This document shows, one piece after another, positions 52,001-60,386 of a stretch of 64,000 nucleotides of DNA. The notes under the pieces were generated by a model. It ran no database searches. It was not told the DNA's origin and worked only from the letters and a program-made list of their open reading frames with translations. Position 1 is the stretch's first letter. The number at the start of each line of letters is the position of its first letter. Position numbers and translations under genes: made by a program. Source of the DNA: Fimbriimonadaceae bacterium (lineage in GTDB: Bacteria; Armatimonadota; UBA10988); contig JADZEX010000059.1 in assembly GCA_020850355.1 (NCBI GenBank), positions 1 to 64,000 on the forward strand. The letters are read 5' to 3'.

Positions 52001-53230
52001 GACGTTGTCGTTGCCCGAGGAGTACAGGAAGACACACCCGGCACCGAAGCGGCCGGTGTTGGTGCAGAGGTCGATCGCCTGGCGAATCGGGTCCGGCAGC
52101 GGCAGGTCGACGGTGTAACCCCAACTGTTGTTGAAGATGCTGACTCCGGCCTGGAGGCCAACGGTGTAGCCGGTGGCGACGTCATCGAAGGAGAAGCCGT
52201 TGTTGAAGTCCATCCGGATCGGGAAGATGCGGCAACCGGGCGCCGCCCCAGTGACGCCCAGGTTGTTGTCACCCGCGGCGGCGGCCACGCCGCTGACCGC
52301 TGTACCATGCGCGTCGGCGGGATCCTTGTGCGAGCCGTCGTTGGTGCCGGTCGAAGTGTCATACCCCCGCATCAGCTTGTTGCCGACATCGAGGTCCTCG
52401 TGGTTCGGATCGACGCCGTCGTCCATCACGCCGATCACCAAGAAGCCGCTGCCACGCTCCAGGTCCCAGGCCTCGGCGGCGTCCACGTCGGCGTCGGCGA
52501 GGGTGTTGGGGTAGGTGCCGTCACTGTTGAGGTGCCACTGGTCGGGCGCGTACAGGGGGTCGTTGGGCGTGTAGAACAACTGACCCAGCGGCGCTCGTCC
52601 GCGGGGCCGGGGCGGCGGAGCGTGACGCACCGCCCCACCCACCAGGTTCGGCGTCGCCATCCGGGCGTGCGCCACTTCGACCAACTGCCGGGCCACGGTC
52701 ATCGGGTTGTGGGTCTCGGGATCGACCACCCGGACGAGATAGCCGGTCGGCGCATAGTCGCCCAGCGGCCGGACGAACTCGAGGCCGTAGTCGGCGGTCA
52801 GGGCCTGCCGCTCGGTGAGGCTGAGCGCGCGCCCAAAGTCCAGCAGGATTTCGGCGGTCAGGGCGATCGGCGCCGCCGGCGCGCCGAACGACGGCAGCAC
52901 GGCGATCACGCCCGAGACGGCTCGAACCTCTTGCGCCAGGGTGTCCAGCGCGGCCCGCGAGCGGCTCACCGCCGGGCGTACCAGCACCATCTGGTGTTGC
53001 GGCAGCACGGCCAGGCGAGTGGCCGCATGGTTGACGCCCGCCTGCTGCAAGCCTTGCGGCAGGGCCGCCGTGGCGGCGGCCGAGCCGGTCAGGGCAACCA
53101 CTGCGGCGTCGCAACGTGGCAGACTGACGATCTGCCCATTGGCGTAGAACTGCAGGTCCTGCGCCCCGGCTGCGCTGACTGCCAAAGCCACCCAGAAGAG
53201 CGGTGCCCGCCGTCCGATCCACGCGCGCAT
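49100..53230 (-). CDS. Large secreted subtilisin-like serine protease with multi-domain C-terminal extension
   Basis: A 1376-residue exported S8 protease. Residues 1-23 are a signal peptide, and a propeptide-like region runs to about 210. The catalytic domain (about 220-560) has Asp270 (VMDDGVD), His308 (DAHGTA) and Ser485 (GGTSSACP), plus oxyanion Asn407 (SSGNDN). Beyond it come several beta-sandwich domains, a region with many YxxxF repeats, and a C-terminal FlgD-like Ig domain (VVALNWDGLDAQGRPVPRG). ATG 53230 has GGGAGG and a promoter 150 bases away. The extension beyond residue 560 is longer than most S8 proteases and probably binds surfaces or substrates. Secreted role inferred. Confidence 0.88.
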   Translation of the reverse strand: MRAWIGRRAPLFWVALAVSAAGAQDLQFYANGQIVSLPRCDAAVVALTGSAAATAALPQGLQQAGVNHAATRLAVLPQHQMVLVRPAVSRSRAALDTLAQEVRAVSGVIAVLPSFGAPAAPIALTAEILLDFGRALSLTERQALTADYGLEFVRPLGDYAPTGYLVRVVDPETHNPMTVARQLVEVAHARMATPNLVGGAVRHAPPPRPRGRAPLGQLFYTPNDPLYAPDQWHLNSDGTYPNTLADADVDAAEAWDLERGSGFLVIGVMDDGVDPNHEDLDVGNKLMRGYDTSTGTNDGSHKDPADAHGTAVSGVAAAAGDNNLGVTGAAPGCRIFPIRMDFNNGFSFDDVATGYTVGLQAGVSIFNNSWGYTVDLPLPDPIRQAIDLCTNTGRFGAGCVFLYSSGNDNVDIAGRGLETYQRVMAIGASNSQEVRSAYSSYGAALDLVAPSNDIIAGTAGITTTDRMGGQGYNAGNYEPTFGGTSSACPLASGVTALVISANPTLTYTEVQALLERTADQIDQPGGGYDSNGHSDLYGYGKVNAFAAVQEAQRLLGLPVQVTVDTANGAVTGARRLDSSNYAAVQYTLRGITRQQAVYDGSPATIYCDDGSDVVFPDTSSGSTTSARWWRQGQQTYTVNSTVTSLSASYYHQLRATFQVQVQAGGTYDDANLVPVGILTGGQSATVNANSQTATAFCDAGSGYSIPAAPLTQGTDQRWLAPDTDADGQPNPRTGTITTQNRTIVADFYHQARVKATLNGTNSGSRVSTVKRRYLGNDVQVIDLFGSFQDYCDVDTQLSFADASSGSPVLEAEGVHEFTVSPGLEVTVNYIVKAQGGSSLLQLSRPTAPANGQTPITVTVTVRDSAAQPVAGVAASRVQVFGAPTEGLHITNPTAATDSTGQLRFQMTKDNPGTVAISATLDGEQIAATATAEFLQVMSVSLSTPGVYLISFPISPADSRQTILDFNVTPTPPQVARLVAGQTRYEFFRPDAANAAFNIAPGKGFFLRTNSAGVAELTGTRAGNDGGANGFSLVTSPAGFHQLGNPRESRNMQWRLADFEVFLAGVSQGTLADPDNWALIDPFGWVYNGHDYEQVIDPVLPGTDGMRTQVQVYEGYFWRALRDGVGVVYRPDSGLARQAPAPVSPSNFGLALTASVDGGSSTAVVGALRQAVRSVTPPAAPSGSGPVRCEIIASDLTRAAADWQGQPVTTATRWRLAVTAAQQGPVTLSWPFLARQLPNGYRARLLDLSTGQQVLLNNSSSYVFQGSGERFFDLTVVPRGSSTLQIGTLSVQPGRGRGLAVSAAVSSEASLVLRVTSLAGRVIVETAPRTGSGVVALNWDGLDAQGRPVPRGTYQVQLLARSAAGEMVRAVRTVTIR

Positions 53231-53379
53231 GTTCACCCTCCCGCTCGGCCCCTCGGCAGGGCCGGGCAAGGTATCCATCTCAGGGCGTGTTCGCTGCCGC
53301 GGCGCCGGTCCCTGCCGGTCTCAGACGCGGGCAACGTCTGCCGGCGAGCGCAAGCTGCGCCCGACTCCGACGCCGCATC

Positions 53380-53409
53380 ATCATAACACGCGCCAAGAAC
53401 CGCCGTCAA
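53380..53409 (-). promoter_or_regulatory. Promoter of the secreted subtilase
   Basis: On the minus strand, TTGACG (53404-53409) and TATGAT (53380-53385) are spaced by 18 bases, just past the HD-GYP stop. The leader to ATG 53230 is about 143 bases. It makes the protease gene independent of the upstream pilus/sigma operon. Confidence 0.6.
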
Positions 53410-53411
53410 CG

Positions 53412-55565
53412 TCAGGCGCCGGGGCGGCTCGCTTCTTGGACAGGCGCGGAGCCCGGCGGTTGTGCCGGATCGTCAGCCGGCATCAGCCCGCGTATCGGCG
53501 CGATCCGGCCGGCGTCGTAGGCGGCCAGGAAGGCGTCCACGGCGGCCGGGTGCCACTGCGACCCGGCGCCCTCGCGCAACCGCCGCAGGGCCTCCTGGTC
53601 GGCCAGGCCGCGGCGGTAGGGCCGGTCGCTGGTCATCGCGTCGTAGGCGTCGGCCACCGCCAGCACCGTCGCCTGGGTCGGAATCTCGTCGCCCGCCTTG
53701 CGGTCCGGGTAGCCCTGGCCGTCGTACCGCTCGTGGTGCCAGCGAATCCCCGGCAGCACGGCGTGCAGCCGCTTGACTGGCGCGATGATCCGCGCGCCAT
53801 GCAGCGGATGCTGCTGCATCACGGCCCGCTCCTCGGCCGTCAGCGGCCCCGGCTTGCAGAGAATCGCCTCCGGAATGCCGATCTTGCCGACGTCGTGCAT
53901 CAGCGCCGCGACCCGCAGCAGGTCGAGGTCGGCCGGCGCCAGCCGCAGCTCGCGAGCCGTCTCGAGAGCCAGCAAGGTCACCCGGTGGCTATGCCCGGCG
54001 GTGTACCGGTCTTTCGCGTCGACCGCCTTGGCGAGGGTCCCGACGGTGCTCAGGAAGAGGTCCTGCAGGTCACCAAACAGGCGCGTGTTGAGAATCGCCA
54101 CAGCGGCGTGGTTGGCCAGGGCCGAGAGCAGGTCCAGGTCGCGGTCGCCAAACACCCCGGGGCCAGTCTTGTTGGCGATGTTGAGCACCCCGATCACCCG
54201 GCCGTGGACCCGCAACGGGACACACAGCGCGTCGCGGACACCGCTCCGGGCTTCCTCCAGGTCGGCCGCGTCGACCAGCCGGAGCGGCTCCCCCGACAGC
54301 GCCACCAGCCCCGCGATGCCCTCGCCGAGTCGAACGCGGGTCGCTGCGACGACCTCCTCGCTGAGCCCCCGCGCGGTCTCGATGCGCAGCTCGGTGCGCT
54401 CTTCATCGAGCAGCATCAGCGACCCGCGCTCGGCCGCCATCAGGGCCATCGCCTGACCCAGAATCTCGTTCAGCACATCGCGGCTGTCGACGGTCACCAG
54501 CGCCCGGCTGACTTCGAACAGGGCGGTCAGCTCGCCGGTGCTGCGACTCAGGTCGCGGGCCTGCTCGTGCAGGCTATTGCGCAGCCAGGCCGTCTCCCAG
54601 GCCAGCCCGGCCTGCTGCCCAAACTCCCCGAGCGCCTCCCGCTCGGTGCGGTCGATGGCCAGGTCGGGCAGGCTGCTGAGCAGGGTCAGCCGGCCGATCA
54701 GGCGGTGCTCCTCACCGACCAGCGGGACCACCAGGTTGGTCCCGTCAAGGTCCAACGAGCGGGTGGTGATCACCGCTGGCGGTCCGGCCGCGCCGCCCAG
54801 CTCGTCGGGCTCCACCGCCTGCGGCAACCGCGCCGGCGGCCGGCCGCCGCGGCTCCGCGAGCCCCACGGTTCGAGGGTGTCCCCCGCCGCGTTGAGCAGC
54901 GCCAGGGTGACGCTCTGCACCGCCGGCAGCGCCTGCGCGGTGTCCAGCACCAGATCGGCCAGCGCCGTCAGCGGCAAGGGCCGCCGCAAGGCCCCCGCGA
55001 TGGTGCTGGTGGCTCGCTCGTGGTGCAGCAGGCGGGCCATCCGGCGGTCGCGCTCCTGCCGTTCGGCCGCGTCCCGCGCCAGGGTCCCGACGACCAGCCC
55101 CCCGGCGACGATCGTCGCGGCCAGGCCGATCAGCTCGTAAGGCGCCGCGCGGCCCGGCGTCTGGACCGTCAGGAAGGTCGCCGCGACGAGGCAGGCGAGG
55201 GCCACCAGCAGGACCGTGTCCTCGCGCAGCAGCAGCCCTGCGTCAAGCACCGGCAGCACCAGCAGGTAACGCAGCGGGCTGTTGATGCCGGGGCCGTGCA
55301 ACAGGATCAGGCAGGTCGCCAGGACGATGTCGCCGACCAGCCGCAGCCGGCGGGCCTGGTCGGTGGAGTGGGCGGTCAGCCCGGCCAGCAGGCTCAGCGT
55401 GACGTAGCCCAGCCCGACCCCCAGCAGGCCGTTGACAGCCGGCTCGGGCGCTGCCAGGGCGACGATCAGCAGCGCGGCCAGCAGGACTAGCGCCCGCGCC
55501 ACCTGCCAGCCGGGCGCGCTGTAGGGCGAGGACCAGGTCACGGGCAGCCCGGCGGTAGCATCCAC
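53412..55565 (-). CDS. Membrane GAF-HD-GYP c-di-GMP phosphodiesterase-like protein
   Basis: A 717-residue protein with an N-terminal block of about five membrane helices (residues 20-165), two GAF-type sensor domains (about 195-325 and 345-495) and a C-terminal HD-GYP domain. In the latter H525, H557-D558 (MHDVGKIGIP) and H610-H611 followed by GQGYP (residues 616-620) match the metal-site and GYP motifs of active c-di-GMP phosphodiesterases. No ATG fits: GTG 55565 is ten bases after the sigma-factor stop and is the preferred start. It is the last gene of the pilMNOPQ-sigma-HD-GYP run. Inferred to hydrolyse c-di-GMP in response to a small ligand or redox state. Confidence 0.88.
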   Translation of the reverse strand: MDATAGLPVTWSSPYSAPGWQVARALVLLAALLIVALAAPEPAVNGLLGVGLGYVTLSLLAGLTAHSTDQARRLRLVGDIVLATCLILLHGPGINSPLRYLLVLPVLDAGLLLREDTVLLVALACLVAATFLTVQTPGRAAPYELIGLAATIVAGGLVVGTLARDAAERQERDRRMARLLHHERATSTIAGALRRPLPLTALADLVLDTAQALPAVQSVTLALLNAAGDTLEPWGSRSRGGRPPARLPQAVEPDELGGAAGPPAVITTRSLDLDGTNLVVPLVGEEHRLIGRLTLLSSLPDLAIDRTEREALGEFGQQAGLAWETAWLRNSLHEQARDLSRSTGELTALFEVSRALVTVDSRDVLNEILGQAMALMAAERGSLMLLDEERTELRIETARGLSEEVVAATRVRLGEGIAGLVALSGEPLRLVDAADLEEARSGVRDALCVPLRVHGRVIGVLNIANKTGPGVFGDRDLDLLSALANHAAVAILNTRLFGDLQDLFLSTVGTLAKAVDAKDRYTAGHSHRVTLLALETARELRLAPADLDLLRVAALMHDVGKIGIPEAILCKPGPLTAEERAVMQQHPLHGARIIAPVKRLHAVLPGIRWHHERYDGQGYPDRKAGDEIPTQATVLAVADAYDAMTSDRPYRRGLADQEALRRLREGAGSQWHPAAVDAFLAAYDAGRIAPIRGLMPADDPAQPPGSAPVQEASRPGA

Positions 55566-55575
55566 GGGCGGTGCC

Positions 55576-56925
55576 CTAATCGTCCGGCGGCGTTTCGGGC
55601 CACACCACCAGCCCGTCGGCGCCGCCGCCCTCGAGCGCCTGCCGCAAGGCCACGTCGGCACCGTTGAGCAGTTCGTCGGGAGTGTTGCCACCGGCCGGCC
55701 AGAGGGCCATGCCGCAGGCCACCTGGAGCGCCTGCCCGGCGGCCTCGCGCAGCAGCGGCAAGGCCCGGAAGTGCTCCTGAATGCGGCGACAGAGCACCGT
55801 CGCCTGGGCCCCGGTTTGCGGCAGCAGCAGCAGGAAGCGGCTGTCGTCGTAGCGCCCGACGCGGTCGATCCGGCGGGAGCATTCGACCAGCACGTCGGCC
55901 AGCAGGCAGAGCACGCGGTCGCCGTCGGGCTCGCCGTACTGCGTGACGTACCCGCCCAGGTGCTGCACCGCCAGCAGACAGACGCTCAGTTGGTGGCCGT
56001 ACCGCCGGCTGCGGCTGAACTCCTCGTCGAGCCGTTCGAGCAGGTAGTGGCGGCTGAACAGCCCGGTCAGCTCGTCCTTGATGGTCTCCTCTTCGACCCG
56101 CCGCACGTAATGCTGCAGTTGGCCCTCGATGCTGCGGAGCTGGCGGCGCATCTCCTTGCGCTCTTCGACCAGCAGTTGGTCCTTCAACTCCTTCAGCGCC
56201 CGCCGCAGGATGTGCGAGACGTGGCTGATGCTGTAGCCCAGTTTGCGGGCGATCTCGGTCTTCGAGAGGTCGTTGAAGAAGAAGTCGTAGACCACCTGGC
56301 GCTCGACCGAGCGCAGCCGGTCCATCGCCTCTTCGAGCGCCAGCCGGTCGACGATCGGCACCTCGCCGCCTTCTTCGGCCAGCGCCCGCACCTTGTCGCG
56401 GTCGGCCGGCGCCAGGCCGCTCTCCTGCTCCTCGCCGGCGGGCTGCTCCAGCGAGCTGACGCGGAACACGTCGCGCGCCCGCACCGCCTCGGCGATCTGG
56501 GCGTCGGGCAGGCTCAGCTCCTCGGCGATCTCCTCGACCGTCGGCTCGCGGCCGAGGCTTTGGTGCAGCCGGTTGATGGCCTTGTTGATCTTCTGGTTCA
56601 GATCGTGCAGCCAGCCCGGCTCGCGGATCAGCTTGCCCTTGTCCCGCAGATAGTGCTGAATCGCGCCCTGCACGGCGTGTGAGGCGTAGGTCGTGAACTT
56701 CACGCCGCGGCGCGGGTCGAACATCTCGACGGCGTTGATCAGCCCGATGTACCCCTCCTGGGCGATGTCGTCGACCGGCTCGCCGGTGAAGCGGTAGCGC
56801 GCCGCGAGGTGCTCGACGAGGTCCATGCAGGAGAGCACGATCTCATCGCGCACCGCCGTTTCACGGGTGCGGGCGTATTCCAGTAGCAGTGGCGCCAGGG
56901 GGTCGTCTGAGCGTGAAGGGATCAC
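55576..56925 (-). CDS. SigB/SigF-type sigma factor fused to a degenerate GGDEF domain
   Basis: A 449-residue protein. Residues 15-100 are sigma region 2 (DDIAQEGYIGLINAVEMFDP, FTTYASHAVQGAIQHYLR), residues 105-180 region 3, and 203-250 region 4 with a helix-turn-helix (SKTEIARKLGYSISHVSHI). A coiled linker (250-282) joins a GGDEF-fold domain (284-440) that starts DELTGLFSRHYLLERL as in diguanylate cyclases. The GGDEF signature is DDSRF (360-364), so G, G, D and E are all lost and cyclase activity is unlikely. An RxxD I-site (R351-D354) at the exact five-residue spacing is kept. GTG 56925 starts 27 bases after pilQ ends. A c-di-GMP-responsive sigma factor is inferred. Confidence 0.88.
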   Translation of the reverse strand: MIPSRSDDPLAPLLLEYARTRETAVRDEIVLSCMDLVEHLAARYRFTGEPVDDIAQEGYIGLINAVEMFDPRRGVKFTTYASHAVQGAIQHYLRDKGKLIREPGWLHDLNQKINKAINRLHQSLGREPTVEEIAEELSLPDAQIAEAVRARDVFRVSSLEQPAGEEQESGLAPADRDKVRALAEEGGEVPIVDRLALEEAMDRLRSVERQVVYDFFFNDLSKTEIARKLGYSISHVSHILRRALKELKDQLLVEERKEMRRQLRSIEGQLQHYVRRVEEETIKDELTGLFSRHYLLERLDEEFSRSRRYGHQLSVCLLAVQHLGGYVTQYGEPDGDRVLCLLADVLVECSRRIDRVGRYDDSRFLLLLPQTGAQATVLCRRIQEHFRALPLLREAAGQALQVACGMALWPAGGNTPDELLNGADVALRQALEGGGADGLVVWPETPPDD

Positions 56926-56952
56926 CAGCGCTGTCTCGCTCCCGGCTCTAAT

Positions 56953-59469
56953 CTAACGCACCGCCGCGGCGGTTGGTGCGACCGGCGCGGGCGGCGGCAC
57001 CAGGCGCACCTGCAAGAGCACCAGCAGCTCGCGGGCCGGCTGCTCGGCCGGTCGGGCCGACGCCGGGTCGGCGAGCAGCCCGCTGAGCAGCAGCACCTGG
57101 CCGTCGGGCACGCGGGCGCTGGTCTCGGCCTCGCGCGTGGCCACCGCGCCGCCGGCCGCGGGCTGGCTGTACTCGGGTCGCAGCCGACAGAGCACCGTGC
57201 CGTCGCCCGGCACCTGACAGTGCAGTTCGAGCGCCACGCCGATCCGTTCGATCTCGCGACTCGCCTGCGGCTGACCGGCGACCAGCAGCAGACTCGGCAC
57301 GCCCTGGCGCTGACCCACCAGGAAGCGCAGCGAGCCGCCATCGAAGCAGCGCAGGACCGGCCGGGAGAGCACCCGACTGGGCTCGTCCCCGGCGATCAGC
57401 AGCGCCGCCTGGGCCAGGTCGAGGTCGGCCCGGAGCAGGCTCTGCGGGCCGGCCGGGCCGCCGGTGCGGTCAAGCCCGAGGCGCTGCGCGACCCACGGCG
57501 TGACCTCCGCAAAGAGCGCCTGCACCTCGACCTCGGGCGGCGCCAGGTCGATCTGCGCCAACAGCGTCAGGGCCCGCTCGACCGCCGCCGGGGCGCCACT
57601 GAGGATCAGCCGGGGAGTCGTCCCGAGCCGTTCGGCGGGCGGCTCGGCCGGCCCGTCGGCGCTCTTCGGCGCGCCCTCGGGCGCGGCCGGGCCGAGCTGC
57701 GGGGCGACCCGCTCGCCGGCACCGGGGGTGCGTTGCGACTGGTAGTCGACCAGCTTCAGTTCGGGCACGGCCCCGTGGAGCACCCGCAGCAAGTCGGCCG
57801 GGCGGGCGTAGCGGACGGCGTAGACCGCGGTCTGTGCCGGCTCGTCGGCCTGGGTCAGCGCGGCCAGCACGGCCTTCACCTGGTCGGCGCGGCCGCTGAT
57901 TGTGAAGACCCCCTCGCTGACGGTGGCGCTGACGGCACTGCCGCCGGCGGCGATCAGCCGCTCGGCCGCGGCCACACTGAGCGTGCCCGGACGCCAGGTG
58001 CGGGAGATGCTGACAGCCTCCCCGGCGGCCGACTTCTCCTCCCGCTCCCGGCGCCGCGTGGCGGCATCCTGCAGTTGTTTCACCAACTCCCGCAGCGAGC
58101 GGACCTTGTCCTCCTTGCCACGCAGGTAGCAGAGTGTGCCCTCGGCCTCGGTGTAGACGATGTCGAGGGTGACCCCGGCGCGGGTCGCCAGGTCGGTGAT
58201 CTTCTCGGGCGGCACCAGCGGCACCCAGATCGCCTCTTCGACGTCCTTCAGCGGCTCGCGGTCCAGCTCTTCGAGCTTCCGTCGACCGCGGTAGACATCG
58301 CTCCGCGTGCCGCGCAGGGTGAGGCTGCCGGCGTCCTGGTCGGTGACCACCGTGAGCTGCGGGTAGAACGCCCGCAGGGCCTCCTGCGCTTCGGGCAGGC
58401 TGAGGTTCTTCAGAAACACCGTCGCCTCGTCCTGCTGCGCCGAGGGCGGCGTGATCACGTGCCCTTCGCCACTCGGCGGCAGCGCGGCGATCCAGCGCCG
58501 GGCGCGCCCGACGTCTTTGAGGGCCCCGCTGACCGGCAGCGGGCCATCCTCGGGAATGCTCTCGAGCACGCGCCGCAGCCGCAGGTCTGGGAACTGGGCA
58601 TTGACGTAACGCCAGAGGTCGGCGACCTGCCAGTTCGGCGGCAGGGGCAGATCCTCGTCGACCCGCCGCTCGCCCAGGTCGGACTCGGCGCCGACCAGGT
58701 AGATGTTGCCGGGCAGCCGGGTCCAGACCAGCTTCCAGGCCTCCCACAAGGCGTCCAGCGCCTCGGTCAGGGTGACCTGCTTCAGCTTCAGCGAATAGCT
58801 GCCGGCGACTCCCGGCTGCAGCATGATGTTGGCGCCGGTCTGCTCAACCAGGGCCCCGATGATCACCCGAATGTCGGTATCCACGAACTCCGCGGTGATC
58901 TTCGCCTCGTGCGCCGGCCCGGCTGGTTTGTCGGGCCCGGCCGGCTCGGCGGGGGGCGGCTCGACCTCAATCACCACCTGCTTGCGCGACGGCAGGGCAT
59001 AGGCCCGGCAGCGGGCCGGGGTGTTGAGCCGCACCCGCAGCACCGTGTCGACACCGTCACGCCCGATGGAAACCTCGGCCACGGCGTCGCGGGCGACCCG
59101 GATGGTGCGGGCCAGCTTCGGCGCGGGGGTCGTCGCCGGGATCGTCACGGCGAAGGTCGCCTGACCCTCGAAAGCGGTCTCGACGCTGCGCTTCGGCCAG
59201 CTCAAAGTGGCGGTGAGGCGCAGGAAGTCGGCCCCTTCGGGCTGCCCGACGGTGACCTGCAGCAGTTGCGCGTCGCGCTCCGGGAAGGCCGCTGGTGGCG
59301 GCGCGTCGCCGGCCGGGGCCGCCTCGCCGGCCGCCGCCTCGTCTGCGCTGGCCGGCGGGTCGGCGTCGGCCGGCGGTGCCAGCGGCGGCATCGCCTGGTC
59401 GTCTTGCGCCCGCAGCGGCGCAGCGCCGCCTGCCAGCAGCAACAGCAGTAGCCAGCGTGTCCAGTTCAT
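56953..59469 (-). CDS. pilQ: Type IV pilus secretin PilQ-like
   Basis: An 838-residue outer-membrane secretin. Signal peptide (WLLLLLLAGGAAPLRAQ); an acidic/Pro-rich stretch to about residue 60; an AMIN-like beta domain (65-165); then STN/N0-type and N1/N2-type domains starting ITAEFVDTDIRVIIGALVEQ. The C-terminal secretin domain has EVEVQALFAEVTPWVAQRLG and the DGQVLLLSGLLAD strand, then RELLVLLQVRLVP at the end. ATG 59469 overlaps the pilP-like stop (ATGA). It forms the pilus exit channel. The domain order is canonical; the protein is a little more divergent than proteobacterial PilQ. Confidence 0.88.
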   Translation of the reverse strand: MNWTRWLLLLLLAGGAAPLRAQDDQAMPPLAPPADADPPASADEAAAGEAAPAGDAPPPAAFPERDAQLLQVTVGQPEGADFLRLTATLSWPKRSVETAFEGQATFAVTIPATTPAPKLARTIRVARDAVAEVSIGRDGVDTVLRVRLNTPARCRAYALPSRKQVVIEVEPPPAEPAGPDKPAGPAHEAKITAEFVDTDIRVIIGALVEQTGANIMLQPGVAGSYSLKLKQVTLTEALDALWEAWKLVWTRLPGNIYLVGAESDLGERRVDEDLPLPPNWQVADLWRYVNAQFPDLRLRRVLESIPEDGPLPVSGALKDVGRARRWIAALPPSGEGHVITPPSAQQDEATVFLKNLSLPEAQEALRAFYPQLTVVTDQDAGSLTLRGTRSDVYRGRRKLEELDREPLKDVEEAIWVPLVPPEKITDLATRAGVTLDIVYTEAEGTLCYLRGKEDKVRSLRELVKQLQDAATRRREREEKSAAGEAVSISRTWRPGTLSVAAAERLIAAGGSAVSATVSEGVFTISGRADQVKAVLAALTQADEPAQTAVYAVRYARPADLLRVLHGAVPELKLVDYQSQRTPGAGERVAPQLGPAAPEGAPKSADGPAEPPAERLGTTPRLILSGAPAAVERALTLLAQIDLAPPEVEVQALFAEVTPWVAQRLGLDRTGGPAGPQSLLRADLDLAQAALLIAGDEPSRVLSRPVLRCFDGGSLRFLVGQRQGVPSLLLVAGQPQASREIERIGVALELHCQVPGDGTVLCRLRPEYSQPAAGGAVATREAETSARVPDGQVLLLSGLLADPASARPAEQPARELLVLLQVRLVPPPAPVAPTAAAVR

Positions 59470-60386
59470 GGGGCAGTATCCAAGCCGGGAGGTGGATCAA
59501 ACGGCAGCGCGCCCGGGGCCGCCGGACGGGTCGGGCCAGCGCGCCGGCCCGGCGGCCGGTTGGGTCGCGGCGCGGTGGCGGCGGGGCCGTCGTTTTCGGA
59601 ATCGGCCGCGGGCGGCTGGTTGGTCCCGGCGGCCGGGGCCGTGCTGCGGCGCAGGGGCACCCGCCAGCGGTGGCCGTCGCGCAGCAGCAGCACCGCCTCG
59701 TCGAGCACCGCCTCCAGGCGGTAGTCGCCGATCAGTTGGCCGACCCGCACGGTGCGGTCACCCTCGCGAGTCCGGAACAGCGCCGCGGAGCGCGCCGGGT
59801 CCTGGTTGCGGATCACCCCGACCGGTTGCAGCGCCGCCTCGTCGAGCGCCGGCGGATCGCCAAACGCGGGCGGATCGGCCGGGTCGAAGGCCCGCAGCTC
59901 GGCGACGCTCGGGCCGGCCGGCCGGCGGGCTGGCTCCGCCGCTGGCCGGCTGCCCTCCCCACCACGTCGCCGCGGCCGCGGCCGGTCGGTGGTGCTGGGC
60001 GCGGGCGGGGCAGGTTCGTCGGGAGCCGGCGGGGCCGGTTCGTCCGGCGCTGGCGGACCCGGCGCCTCACCGCCGGGCGCCACCGGGGCCGGGATGATCG
60101 GTCCGGGCGCCGCCCCGTCGGAGCTGGCCGGCGGCTCGTCGCCGGCTGCCTCGGGAGTCGCGCCGCCGGGCGGCAGGAAAGGATCCCGGTCGGGCTGCGG
60201 ACTGGTCTCGTCGAAACCGCCGTCGGTCGGCCCGCTGGCGATGGCGGCGGGCGGGCTCACCAGCTTCGCCACCGGCCGCTGCAGCCGACTCGCCGCGACC
60301 CACAGGCCGGCCCACAGCAGCAGCAGCAAGAGGCCGCCGAGGACCGCCTGCCGCAACCGGGTCGCCGGACTCGGCGTGCTGCTCAT
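59466..60386 (-). CDS. pilP: PilP-like type IV pilus assembly protein
   Basis: A 306-residue protein: one N-terminal membrane helix (about 15-33), a long Pro/Ala/Glu-rich disordered region (about 50-165) with DEPAPPAP repeats, and a compact beta domain near 185-245 (PVGVIRNQDPARSAALFRTR, VRVGQLIGDYRLEAVLDEAV). That domain matches the PilP core, which links PilNO to the secretin. A basic, Pro-rich tail follows. PilP is usually a lipoprotein, but here it is anchored by a membrane helix. It overlaps both neighbours (ATGA). The call depends largely on position and the short core. Confidence 0.7.
   Translation of the reverse strand: MSSTPSPATRLRQAVLGGLLLLLLWAGLWVAASRLQRPVAKLVSPPAAIASGPTDGGFDETSPQPDRDPFLPPGGATPEAAGDEPPASSDGAAPGPIIPAPVAPGGEAPGPPAPDEPAPPAPDEPAPPAPSTTDRPRPRRRGGEGSRPAAEPARRPAGPSVAELRAFDPADPPAFGDPPALDEAALQPVGVIRNQDPARSAALFRTREGDRTVRVGQLIGDYRLEAVLDEAVLLLRDGHRWRVPLRRSTAPAAGTNQPPAADSENDGPAATAPRPNRPPGRRAGPTRPAAPGALPFDPPPGLDTAP

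Noticed and set aside
48689-53386. Very long plus-strand open frame antisense to the subtilase
   Set aside because: High GC makes stop codons rare on the opposite strand. Its product has Val/Gly/Arg/His-rich composition with no domain, and it lacks a credible ribosome site, whereas the minus-strand frame has a signal peptide and a full catalytic triad.
57220-59451. Long plus-strand open frame antisense to pilQ
   Set aside because: Same GC shadow effect; the antisense product is low-complexity, and the minus-strand frame is a recognisable secretin in an operon.
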